A stretch of DNA of 64,000 nucleotides from Anthopleura xanthogrammica (Eukaryota > Cnidaria > Anthozoa > Actiniaria > Actiniidae). The DNA lies in contig OZ025208.1 of the NCBI GenBank assembly GCA_964019055.1, forward strand, positions 11,383,597 through 11,447,596. The letters run 5' to 3'. Shown here one piece after another: positions 1 through 12,400 of the stretch. Position numbers and translations under genes: made by a program. Position 1 is the stretch's first letter, and each line of letters opens with the position of its first letter. The notes beneath the pieces are model-generated. The model ran no database searches, was not told the DNA's origin, and worked only from the letters and a program-made list of their open reading frames with translations.

Positions 1-1878
1 GTCAGACTACGTGGTGATCTTGGTGCTGGGGTTTTTACCGAAAGAGGGAAGGTGACAAGCATGGTACAGTGTTCCCGCTTCTGTTGTGATGATGAGTCAT
101 GTGACTTGGCTTATCTGTTAGATAGTGTATGTTATTCTGTACGTTGCCATAGCGAGGAACTCTGCCAAGTTGTGCCATCATCTCCTTTGGCTGTCAATCC
201 CACAGTTGCATATGCCATTAGATACAACAGCAATGGAACAATACACAGTAAGTCTCTATTTCCTTTCCTTAGAAAGCTTTCATCGACTGCAAGCATAATA
301 CTTTGATTATCAAATTATTTATTTTTTCAATGTTTTAGAAAAACCCAGTGGTTCAGACGAAGTGGTCACCCCACCATCTTACGGAGCACCGACAGCAACA
401 ACACCAGTCAGTACTGTTGCTAGGACACAACAACCGACCTCTAAAACAATGGATAATCAGGAAAACCATCACAAGCACCATCATCATGCTGAAGGTATTG
501 AATCAGTTATGGCAAATCACATTTATAAAATATATGTAAAATTTAAGGATGTCTGTAGTCATATTAAATGGAATATTTCAATGAGTTTTCATATTTATAG
601 GCAATATTCTATTCTCATATAAAATAGTGTATTTCTTGGCGTGCGAGGACATATTGCATATCGCTATTTGCAGAAAGTAATATTGATATTTTAATCTATA
701 TTTAAAGATGAAGAGGAGAATAAAAATGAAGATAGCCATGGTCATCATCTCCACCACCACAAAATACATCCTCACCACTCGACTTACCACAAGCAGAAGA
801 CAGAAGACAAAACTTCAGACAAAGACAGAAACCACTCACATAAGAAGAAACACCCAAGTCATCACCATGAAGACCATCATACTCATCACCATGGAGCCGA
901 ACACAAAGATCACCATGGAAACCATCCAAAGAAACACAAGTCTCATGATGCTCATCATGGCAAAGAAGGTAGCGGCAGTCAGAATGAGGCGCATCACGAG
1001 GACAAACTTGAGAGCTTTATGTCGCATTTATCTTCTGAAGACCTGGATACTATTGCGTCTCTACACGCGGCGGAAAGTGGAGCTGACCTCCAGGGTAAGT
1101 CCAAGAGCCCGTAAATGCTTGATCCTTGTCATAAAATCGTTGACGTTGCCATCTAATATGACTTATTGCCTATAGCATTTAGCTCTGACAACCGTTTTGA
1201 AATAGGTACATAAGTGCTTCACCAAAAAGGTCTACCAAGCAAATAGATTAATATTTCGACTTTAAATCTTTCTCGCAGAAATCATTCGCTGCACTGCCAG
1301 TCATTATGGATGTCAACATTTCTGTATTAACTTGAAAGATGGTGGACATCGCTGTATGTGTCATCGGGACTACAAGCTGGCAATCAATGGAAGAGATTGT
1401 GAAGGTAACTAGCAGCGCTGAATAACTAAAGAGTTATCCGTTTCATCTTTTTCCTCCCCCTCCCTCTCTTCCTCCCATCCTCATTGGGCTTTTTGTTCCC
1501 TTATATGAACGATAATTGTTTATCACTAATTTCATTCCCTTCCAAATTCTTGTCAAAGAAAAACACTCTTGATTACTGTATTTTTGAAAGAAAGTTTTAG
1601 TTTTTGTAACAAAAATTTTAAAGGGTTTTTCTTTTTTTTCTTTTACAGCACGAGATGAGTGTGTTTATAATAATCATGGGTGCGAACATCGATGTATCAA
1701 CAGCCAGAGCAACTACACGTGTGAATGTCACAGTGGATACGTACTGAACGCTGACGGCCAACATTGTGATGGTTAGTTGGTTTCTTACGCAAGTGCATTT
1801 CTTATCTTAACCGTTTTCTTTTATCGATTCATCCTTTTATCCTTTCATCCATCCATCTCACATCCATTTATCTCATCA

Positions 1879-1910
<32 letters not shown>

Positions 1911-1982
1911 TATCCATCCATCCATCCGTCCATCCATCTATCCATCCATCCATCTCACATCCATCCATCTCATCACATCCAT

Positions 1983-2018
<36 letters not shown>

Positions 2019-5000
2019 CTATCCATCCATCCATCTCACATCCATCCATCTCATCACATCCATCCATCCATTTATCTCATCACATCCATCCATCCGTCCA
2101 TCTATCCATCCATCCATCTCACATCCATTTATCTCATCACATCCATCCATCCATCCATCCATCCATCCATCCATCTCACATCCATTTATCTCATCACATC
2201 CATCCATCCATCCATCTCACATCCATCCATCTCACATCCATTTATCTCATCACATCCATCCATCCATCCATCTATCCATCCATCCATCTCACATCCATCC
2301 ATCTCACATCCATTTATCTCATCACATCCATCCATCCATCCATCTCACATCCATCCATCTCACATCCATTTATCTCATCACATCCATCCATCCATCCATC
2401 TATCCATCCATCCATCTCACATCCATTTATCTCATCACATCCATCCATCCATCCATCTATCCATCCATCCATCTCACATCCATTTATCTCATCACATCCA
2501 TCCATCCGTCCATCTATCCATCCATCCATCTCACATCCATTTATCTCATCACATCCATCCATCCGTCCATCTATCCATCCATCCATCTCACATCCATTTA
2601 TCTCATCACATCCATCCATCCATCCATCTATCCATCCATCCATCTCACATCCATTTATCTCATCACATCCATCCATCCGTCCATCTATCCATCCATCCAT
2701 CTCACATCCATTTATCTCATCACATCCATCCATCCATCCATCTATCCATCCATCCATCTCACATCCATTTATCTCATCACATCCATCCATCCGTCCATCT
2801 ATCCATCCATCCATCTCACATCCATTTATCTCATCACATCCATCCATCCGTCCATCCATCCATCCATCCATCTCACATCCATTTATCTCATCACATCCAT
2901 CCATCCGTCCATCTATCCATCCATCCATCTCACATCCATTTATCTCATCACATCCATCCATCCATCCATCTATCCATCCATCCATCTCACATCCATTTAT
3001 CTCATCACATCCATCCATCCATCCATCTATCCATCCATCCATCTCACATCCATTTATCTCATCACATCCATCCATCCGTCCATCTATCCATCCATCCATC
3101 TCACATCCATTTATCTCATCACATCCATCCATCCATCCATCTATCCATCCATCCATCTCACATCCATTTATCTCATCACATCCATCCATCCATCCATCTA
3201 TCCATCTATCCATCCATCCATCTCACATCCATTTATCTCATCACATCCATCCATCCGTCCATCTATCCATCCATCCATCTCACATCCATTTATCTCATCA
3301 CATCCATCCATCCATCCATCCCTCCTTTCATTTAACCATCAATTCAACTATTTATCTATGCAATTATCTCACGTCTATTTTTTTCCTGCCCTTCAGACCT
3401 TGACGAGTGCAAACTAGAAATTCACAGCTGTTCACAGGAATGTCAAAACACACCTGGAAGCTATAAATGTTCATGTGGAAGGGGATTCATTCTGAGCAGT
3501 GATCGGGTTACTTGTAAAAGTGAGTTAGCCTTATCCAATATTTACTATACTAGAAACATGACATTAGTTATAGAAACCTTGCAATGCAGTAAATGAATTC
3601 ACACTATTTTGTTTCGTAACGACAGGCATTGACGAAACAGGAGAAAGGAAAGATCAGCAACTCGAGCATCATGATCGTGGCCTAGAAAGTAAGTCCTAAT
3701 GCATCAGCTATCATTTTGACTTCTTGAAATGACTATTAGTGGTGATGATAAACCTATTTGACGCTTTTTCAATATTTCTTGTTGGTGTATCAAATCAAAG
3801 GAATTTTTTTAATGTACATTATGAAGTACAGCGTGCTTTACAGGACGCACATGGCTGCCACGCAGATCACAACCGTGAACCCTGAGAGTAAAGCACTGCC
3901 AGGGTTCCTTCGCGCCTTCAATGTTAGTGACATAACTAATCACTAACTATAACCTTTTCCTGATTTTAGTACCAACAGTGATCGTACAGACACCCAAAGA
4001 TCTCATCCTTCAACAAGGCCAGACTGCGATTTTTCCATGCAAGGCACGTGGACACCCTGCACCGCACATTGCATGGGCAGTTGGACCAAACGGTGACCAA
4101 CCCCTCCCTTCTGACGACAGGTTTGGTCTCTTATCAAGTGGGGCGTTGGTCGTCCGTGACCTTAATATTACAGACATGGGAATATACCGATGTGTTGCTT
4201 CTAATCCAGCAGGCAGTGCATCTAGTGGAGCAAACCTCAAAGTGGATGGTAAGTCATAAATAAAGCCTTGAATTCTTCCATATTTTACATATATTCTCTA
4301 TGTGTCACATAGATATTGCTGGTTCTTTCCTGTGCTTCAACGGTCCTTCTTTAAGTAATGTTGTCTCTTTTCCCTCTAGATGTGAACGAGTGTTCCCTTG
4401 GCAACAACAGGTGTGATCAAGTGTGCATTAACACCATCGGTAGTTACTATTGTGATTGTAACCATGGATACGTATTGAGCGCCCACAGCAAAATTTGTGA
4501 TGGTAGGTGTCACTCATAATATTTTCTAAAGTTTTTTTGGCGCATGGATATCAATGTGGTCCACACTCAAGATGGACCAATACGGGTCTTAGGCACAAAC
4601 AACTCACTTGCTTATAAGTAAATTTACTTACAAAGAGAAGTTTGACCATGTGGATGGACAAGCAGGTCACTTGACCTTTCTCGCCATTTTCAAATACTGC
4701 TTACAGTTACTACTTACAACTTATTTACTTGAATAATTATTTTGATAATAATAAGAAAAAAGACAAGTAGTAAGAATGCCATGTTTTTCTTACCTTCAAT
4801 AAAATGCTGACGTACAATTGTCTTATTTTTGCGTTTTAGACATAGACGAGTGCGAGAATGGTAACCACAGCTGTAATCAGACATGTCATAACACTCTTGG
4901 TAGTTACATGTGTGGATGCCTCCCGGGTTACCAGCTGCAAGATGACAAAAAGAAATGTGCTGGTAAGATTGACTTTCATAGTATTGAGGGTTTATTTGAG

Positions 5001-7753
5001 GGTCTCGTATGAATTTTGTTCCAGTTGAATGCAAAGTCTTAAGGTTACTGGAGACCTTCGCGGGTAAAATGTTTCTAAAAAAAAATTATTTCACTAATTA
5101 AAAATTGTTATATTAATCTTTCTTTTTGAACAAAAATTGTTTCGAAATTTTTGAAAGTTTGTTAGTTATTTAAAAAAACATGATTTGAAGGGAAAATAAA
5201 TTAAAACCGAAGGCGTCGTGATCCTTGTTAATCCTATTATACTTGAGTCGGTTACTCTTTCGATTTTCCCGCGTGATGAAATTCGTTTCCTACCACGTTT
5301 CGAAACTCTGGCGCTTTCTGATTTCTTTTTCGTTTTGAATACGCTATACTTTCGATACCTTTGGGAATTCTACATTCGTTTTGTGTCCTTATTAAAAGTT
5401 TACCAGAGAAATGAAGTGTTCGATGTTTAGATGATTTCCCGCGTAGTTCGAAGTGTTTGTCAACACTCCGTTGGTCCCGTTGTTCCTTGTTTTTGGTTGG
5501 CTGGTGGTATCTCTCTGTTGACAGATGTCTTAACGAGGTGTGAAACTTGCCCAAATCTTAAGAGCTTAAAATCTCCATGATCGATTTTACGACATTTCCC
5601 TATCTTTAAAAGAATTAATAGGGTATATAGTTTTGTTCAATTTCAATAAAATTTGGCAAAAAGTATGAATAAGTATTGATAAACAAAAGGGTGTGAGCGA
5701 TTTTTGATATTTTGATTATTTCGTCTTTTATGCGGTAAAACGTCAGCCGACATGGAAATATTTCGACACTCCAACTTAAATATTTAATATCTTTTAAACA
5801 AATCAAAAAATCAAAAAACGCTCACACCTTTTTGTAGTTTATCTTTCGCTAATTCACCTAGTGAAGTTCTTTTGGATATACGCGCTATCGCCATGTCCAT
5901 TAATTCACATTTACGGAACGTACCCGTTTTGTGTTTAAGGCCCCGGCATCGTTTCAATTTAATAAATTGCTTTCAAAACATATTTTTTTCGTAATCGTTA
6001 TCATATGAGCTTTAAAACGATATATAGTTTTATAGGGTTTTGTTGAAAGTGTTGCGTAGAGAGAGTTTTAAACGAAAGATACCCCTAAAGGTCTCCAGTA
6101 ACCTTAAATACATGCATGGTTGAGCATATTTGCCCTTCACTGAAGGCTGGTAATGAGATTCCAGAGATTAATAGACCCCTTGCAGCACGTCGGAATGCAG
6201 CTCAATTTGGAGGACAAAACAATAGTTTCCAATTCTCACTAGTCTGAAATTCTTTTGTTTTGCCCTCCAAATTGAGCTGCATTACGACGTGCTGCAAGGT
6301 GCCTATTAAGCTATATAATACCAAGCAATGTCCACAAGAGGTTGTAGACAAATCACAAAGACTAACATGCCCTTTGACTCTTATTATTTTCAGATATAGA
6401 TGAATGCTCCCTTCCGGGTCACGGATGTACTCAGCTATGTAACAACACCATGGGAAGCTATGACTGCTTGTGTCTTAGTGGTTACACTTTATCCAACGAC
6501 AATATGACATGCATAGGTGAGAAAATCACTCATCGTTAATAATAATTAATGATTAATATTATTACGATTACAATATTAGAACACGGACTCCTTTCGTAAC
6601 ACCTTAGAAGGTAAAAACTAGAGCTGGGAGCACTGCCAAGCAAATAAATCAGTATACGATACTGCATACTGAATAGTGCATTCCAAGACCGAAATGCATT
6701 TTGGGTCATGTACTATTGTCTAAAGTGAAATAAATAATAATTATTTATTATATTTTTAGTGCATTCCATCTGAAGCAATATACTAGCTACATATAGAGAG
6801 CAAATCTCTGTATATTTCTTTTTTATTTTAAATTAATGAGACCCACATTGCTCTTTGGTCTTGGAATGCACGCACTATTCAGTATGCAGTATTCAACGAT
6901 TTTTGAAATAGTTGTATATGAAAACATAAAGTACCAGTGTATCCACAAAATATGTATCCTATATAGATATAGAAACAAGTGTACTGCATGATTACTGATC
7001 TAAGTTCCTTTGTCTATATATTATTCATTTCATGATTCAGTCGTTGACCATTAAATTCTCTTCCAGATCATCACACGATGCTAGACAGTCAGAAATCCAA
7101 CACACTGTCAGCTGGTATGGCAGCTTTCATTGCCTTATTAGTAGTGAGCCTGATGCTCATCATTGGGTCCATTGTATTAGGGATGCACTTGATGAAAAGG
7201 AGGTCACGAGGCTCAGTTGGTGACGAAGAAAAGGTATATTTGTATTTTACTCTTACTTAATACCGTTGTTTTATGTATGTATGCGTTACACGAATATTCA
7301 GATACTCATTCCGCACGACACGAACAAGAGAGAGAGAGAGTGAGAGAGAGATAGAGAAAGGAAGAGAGAGAGAGAGAGAGTGAGAGAGAGATAGAGAGAG
7401 GAAGAGAGAGAGAGAGAGAGTGAGAGAGAGTGAGAGAACGAAAACACTATTGAATACGATTAAATGAATGGATTTAATGAATGACTAATAAAAATGGAGT
7501 GAATAATTGAATAAACGAATATATGAATAAATAAGTGAATAAAAGTTAATGATAACTGAATGAATAAACGAATGAATGAAACTCAGTGAATAATATGTGA
7601 ATAAGTGAATGATTCTGAATAAATAAATAAATAATATATGTAAATGAACGAGTGAATGAAATAGTTTAGGGTACGTCAATCAATATTTTTATTAACACTA
7701 CATATTCTTTTCTACAGGCTTACAGAAGATCAATATTTTCTTGGTTGGAATAA
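1..7753 (+). CDS. MANSC / His-rich / EGF / Ig / EGF membrane protein, 5' partial
   Basis: The window opens inside this gene. Exons read from splice sites: 1-247, 339-494, 708-1094, 1279-1404, 1649-1771, 3397-3519, 3626-3688, 3970-4248, 4380-4502, 4840-4962, 6394-6516, 7067-7233, 7718-7753 (stop). Together they give 691 visible residues. Order: the end of a MANSC domain ([15 protein letters not shown]), a Thr/Pro linker ending in HHKHHHH, a 129-residue exon with about 33 histidines, three EGF domains (264-387), a 21-residue linker exon, an I-set Ig domain (409-501), three EGFs with DVNEC/DIDEC calcium-type starts (502-624), a transmembrane helix (about 642-664) and a short tail with KRRSR. Nearly all internal exons are phase 1-1. 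Function is unknown; it is probably a cell-surface adhesion or receptor protein. The histidines could bind Zn, Cu or Ni (inference). AATAAA signals follow the stop. The start and signal peptide lie left of the window. Confidence 0.88.
1845..3331 (+). repeat. 57-bp minisatellite built from CATC tetramers, in intron
   Basis: About 1.5 kb of ATCC/CATC tetramers organised into a 57-bp higher-order unit (blocks CATCCATTTATCTCATCACA, then TCCATCC runs with a TCTA or CGTC variant). It fills the intron between two EGF exons of the first gene. The long open frames through it on both strands arise because 57 is divisible by 3 and the unit lacks stops; they are not genes. Confidence 0.95.
5039..6107. 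mobile_element. Non-autonomous TTAA-flanked DNA element, about 1.07 kb
   Basis: Lies in an intron of the first gene. TTAA at 5039-5042 and 6104-6107 flank matching inverted ends (GGTTACTGGAGACCTT at 5043-5058, AAGGTCTCCAGTAACC at 6088-6103). No transposase-like frame is visible inside. TTAA target duplications are typical of piggyBac-type transposons, but the terminal bases are not the classic ones, so the superfamily is inferred. Confidence 0.75.
6122..6163 (+). repeat. Single degenerate monomer of the 75-bp satellite
   Basis: The stretch with TGCCCTTCACTGAAGGCTGG matches the core of the 75-bp units arrayed at 36430, 49505 and 63357. It stands alone inside an intron, so the monomer is dispersed and not confined to the arrays. 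Confidence 0.7.
6168..6309. mobile_element. Foldback MITE, AATAGACCCC family
   Basis: A near-palindrome of about 140 bp. The left arm begins TTAATAGACCCCTTGCAGC and carries CTCAATTTGGAGGACAAAAC; the right arm carries the reverse complement and ends GCTGCAAGGTGCCTATTAA. A second copy lies at 11314-11452. Too short to code; a miniature inverted-repeat element. Confidence 0.85.
6659..6893. mobile_element. Foldback element, 235 bp
   Basis: Inverted arms ATACTGCATACTGAATAGTG (from 6659) and the matching CACTATTCAGTATGCAGTAT (to 6893) extend about 35-40 bp inward through TGGTCTTGGAATGCA. The interior is AT-rich and noncoding. It sits in the intron before the transmembrane exon of the first gene. 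Confidence 0.8.
7330..7438 (+). repeat. GA-rich microsatellite
   Basis: Imperfect (GA)n with GATA and GGAA interruptions, in the last intron of the first gene. It is followed at about 7455-7660 by a low-complexity stretch of GAAT/TGAATAAA words. Confidence 0.9.
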
Positions 7754-9438
7754 AAAAAAGCAAATTTAAATAATAAATAAATGATAAATTTAACTATTTC
7801 AAAATAAGTATAAAAATTGAAATAAAAGAAATATTTTTCTACGTTATCATTTTTTGTAACTAAACTTATAGATATATTTTTAACAAAAAAATTATAAATA
7901 TTTTATATATGTGAATTATATATTTTTAAACTGTACGTTGTTTCTAAAAAAAATGTAATCGTATATTAAAAGTGCATTAGTAAATTAAACGTTTTTATTT
8001 ATATGAGTGTTGTACTGTGATTGATCTACTTAGATATTGGAGTGAGTCAATTTAACCCGTAAAACAGAAAAACAATTTGTCAAAGATTGTGAAATTTTGA
8101 AATAGACTAAAGAAAACAATGGAAAGTAAATGGTTTAAAAGTGACTAAAGTGACCTAATAGAATGAATTTTAAGAAAACTAAAATTGTTAAAAAATTTTG
8201 GTCGCCAATCTGTGGCCTTCATCAGAAACTAAGAATATATTTAACAAAGGTTCTGGAAATAAGATCAACCTCTTTTAGTGTTACCCAATATTTAAGGAGT
8301 TAAGGAAAACCGTTACACAACCAAGTAAAGCAAACCGGCTTACTTTTCAAAACGCTAAATCTCTATGCGCAGATTTGCTATTTTCAATAGAATATGCGCA
8401 TCGAAATATAGCCATCTACCATACTGGGTGAGGTAGCTAGTATACAGCTATTTCAAAAACTGTTGGTGAAGGATTTGCTGCATATATATCTCATGTTGGA
8501 AACCTTTTTTGAAATAACTATATATCCTGTCCATGATTTCAAATCAATCAGGATGCATTTGCTGGATAAGTGGGGATGGGGACGGAGAGGCCCAAAACCT
8601 TGACAAATATCACAGTTGTGAAGACGTCTGATGACGCAAAGTATGATTGTCTAAAAAATTTTCGGTTGTCTACCTTTCTGTAGGACCATTTTTCGTCCGT
8701 CTTTACGTGTTCCTCCTTCCTTAGAAACAAGGATCCTTACTAATTTCCCTTCTCATTTCGTCCTTTGTTCTTTCGAGCTCTCTTTTACTCAAGGCTAGGA
8801 AGGTTATTTTTGTTGAATATCCACAGTATTTTCGTGCTATGTGAAGTTGTGCATTCTTTACTTTTCCACTCGTATTTTTGAATCTTTTGACACTGAAATG
8901 AGGCTCCGAGTAAATGAGTCTGTAATTATTGTGCACAGCGGTTTACGAATTCGAAAGCTATTTGATCTTTTGAAATCCGCCATGAATATTTGATAGTGAT
9001 TTGTTGATACGAGCAAAGACAAGAAAAATCCCTTCCCACCTGCAAAAACTCAAATATAGAGCCTTTCAAACGAAATAAAACCCGTTATTTAACAATATTT
9101 CCAACTTCAAAAACTAGTTCAAAATTCTACTCTACAATTCAATTCCTTATTCAAGAAGATAATTCTGGTTTGAATGTGAAAATAGCCCGAGATTTGAATG
9201 AAGTGAGAAAATGTCTTCAAAAAAATCTAAGATAAATAAAGTCGGCTATCCTGATTGGTCTATTTGAATGCAACAACAGGTAGAATATTAAATAAGTGAG
9301 ATCATCTAACAACAGCATCTCAGCCGTCGATCGACTGACAAAGACACCAATATCAAAGATATTTATCGTATTGCTTGAAAAAAATGAATTTAACGTCGTG
9401 TAAAAAGTTTTAAAAATATATATCTGCTGTATCTAAAA
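7754..9438. other. 3' UTR of first gene and intergenic spacer
   Basis: AATAAA motifs right after the stop suggest the transcript end lies before about 8000. The remaining 1.4 kb is AT-rich with no convincing exon. A TATA-like run (TTTAAAAATATATAT) lies shortly before the start codon at 9439 but is too generic to call a promoter. Confidence 0.6.
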
Positions 9439-12400
9439 ATGGAGTCCATTTATCCCAAGTCGTTTTCTAGGATTTTCACATGGACATTGGTCGTTATCAC
9501 TGCCATAGCTCACGTATCAGGTACGTAATTGAAATATGTCTCGAAAAATCCCTTTTAAGCGATATCAATATCTTTAAAATTTTCATGATAAATTCACTTC
9601 TAAATTAACGGCAGCAGAAGTGTCTCTTGATGATTATTTCTAGATTTCTGCCTTGCTTTTTACTGCTTAAGCTATATTTCAAATAACCGGGCCGAGAACT
9701 CCGTCACAGTGATCGCAGGCTCAGGCTTCTTCGATCGATGTCATTTCGACTTACAAGTCTAAGTTAAAATAGAATAGAATAAATATTTTCAATTGAAACT
9801 CGTTTTAGATCAGAAAGAAACCTTTTTCTCGAAAATATATTTGTTTGTTATGGATAGAATTTGTAGCACTTTCAAGTTTATCATAAACAACTTGAGAACG
9901 AATTTAACACTGAACAGGTATTATTAACAAAAGATCACGATCGATTGACCTTCAGCAAATAATTTCATAGAGAATCTATGGATATTATTACCAATATATT
10001 AAAGTAAATTGTACCTTGAGCAATGTCATGAATAGTGGAGAGATGTAGTTTTAGATTTTTTTGTAACATTTGAATGTGTTGATTATGAATGATTATGTCA
10101 GTGGATGTTTCTCATTTGTGTGCACATTTTGAAGATCTCTGCTGTTACAGCGCTTTTCATAATTCTGCGACCTAACCGTCTCCAGGCGTTTGCGTTTTGG
10201 CTTCCGTCAATCAAATTTAACACGGCCGAATTCATTCCGATCTAGCGTTAAAGAAATTCCTACGACTATTTTCATACCATTTTCAAGGGAAAATGGTTGT
10301 CGAGAAGGTTTTAGGGAAATCGAATTCACTCTTACCTTGATAAAAAGACACCAACCGTTCCGTTTTTTTCTTTCTTCCCTTTTGTCTGTCTATATGCCTG
10401 CATATATGTGTGTCCTTCCTTCCTTGACTTCCCTCCTTCTTTCTTAATGTGTACTCTTTTTCTTCTTTAGGCCATACTATACTAGAAGAATACACCTGTG
10501 GTCAAAGTGATATCGAGTATGGTGTAACATTAAGAGATGGCACGCTGTCTGGAGTATTCAGGGATCAAGGCAAAGTCAAAAACATGCAGGAATGCATACA
10601 CAAATGCTGCATGTCCAAGCAATGTGACGTGGCCATGATGACTGGCAAGAAGTGTTTTGGTGTTCACTGTCATAACGGGACGTCATGTGAGACTGTACCG
10701 AGTGATGATCAGGATCTGGATATGCAGATTTCTCACATAAGCAGCAAGGGAATTAACAACCTAGGTAATGGACCAGTAGATTAGATTTTTCATGATTGTG
10801 AAACGGCACGGCACGGTACAAATTTAATGAAATCCTTTAAACCAATAACAACCCGCGAGATCACTGCTCATCCTATCAAAAATCTCGCAACTTCACCACT
10901 TCACCACAATTTTTACATGACACAGCTTTTTTAGGCTTTCTCAAATAAGGAATAGACCGCACCCAGGCGATTGGCATATGGTCTTAGACAAATGACAGCC
11001 AACAATAATAATACTTTTATAATATGTTTAGTTACAGCGCAGACTAATGATTCTACAAGATTTGATCCCGACGCCAAATGTCCCCACAACGAAGTCATTT
11101 ATAACGTCAAGCTAAAGGCCGGTCTGCACGCGGGAAAATTTTCAGATATTGGCAAGGTAGAGTAACATACAGAAAGCTTGCCTAATTTAGTTTCGAATTC
11201 TCTGTTGCTCAGGGTTAACCTTGCTTTTGTGTAGAATATCCATGTGTTTCAGTGTAGGTTTATGGAATTTTTCGTTTCCCTTATCTTGATATCACTAGTA
11301 CACACAAACCGGCTATAGACCCCTTGCACGTGACGTCAGAGCAGCTCAATTTGGAGGACAAAACAAAAGAATTTTGATCTCCTGAGAATTGGAACCTATT
11401 GTCTTGCCCTCCAAATTGAGCTTCATTCCGACGTGCTGCAAGGGGTCTATTGATCACACCTCGACCATATCAGTGAGAGGCGGCGCATTAACAGCTCACA
11501 GCTCCGCGTGCTTCTCCGTCAACACAGCGGTGTTTTACAAAATCAAAATCAAAAAGCCTACTGATTTCTGCACAATGTATATGATCTTACCTTTTCTCAC
11601 AGGTTAAAAGTATCATGACATGTGTGCGTTACTGCTGCGAGTCAAAGATCGAGTGTGACCTGGCTTTCATGCTCAAGGATCGCTGCTATCTTCTCAAATG
11701 CTTCTCTGAGGATCGCTGCCAGGCGCTTCCTGCTCGAGGCGAAGATTTCTCTTTCAACCAAAAGATGGCATTCGTAGCTCCATGGCTGTTCGAAAAGAAC
11801 AAAAAAATCGGTACGTACTTTAAAGGTGATAGAATAAATGTTGTATGCCTGTGAAAAATTAGTGTATACAAAGATGCAGTGCCGTGACTGTGGTGACTTC
11901 GAGCAACCAATCACAGCGCGCGAGATTTTTTTTCAGCAATTGAAAATTGTCGACCACTTTACGATCATCGGCATATCATTTGCGCTTATTTGGCATATTC
12001 ATAGGGTGAGATTTTCGCAGACATACAAAGCTTTCTATCTTCAATCCAGGGTATTTTAGCGATAGTTCATTCATCTCTCATCACATATGAGTTGAATTGG
12101 TTATAGGTATCTCTTGATTTTCTTACGGTTTCGCACTGCGTAAAATCGTAAGTCCGGAGTGAGCCTTATACACTCACCTAGTTCTAGTGACATGAGTTTA
12201 GCATTCGTTCTTTGCAGTCAACGTTCCATCCGGTCATTCGCCTCACCATTTGCAGTGCATCCAAAGCAAGCTTTACAAAGACTCTCAGTTACTAGCAGGA
12301 CCGCGAGCAGGTCACTATTCAGATGTGGGCCCAATCAGTAACGTCCATACTTGTACCAGATTGTGTTGTGAGGACTCCTCATGTGACGTGGCGTACATGT

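Noticed and set aside
1845..3331. Possible CRISPR-like array
   Set aside because: Contiguous tandem repeats with no unique spacers, in an animal-type genome.
1777..3417. Long open frame of Ile-His-Pro-Ser repeats, and reverse-strand Met-Asp-Gly-Trp repeats
   Set aside because: Both are translations of the 57-bp CATC minisatellite lying in an intron; no stop arises because the period is a multiple of 3.
5252..5554. 100-residue reverse frame inside the TTAA-flanked element as a transposase
   Set aside because: No transposase motif or DDE-type spacing is visible, and the frame is short; the element is treated as non-autonomous.
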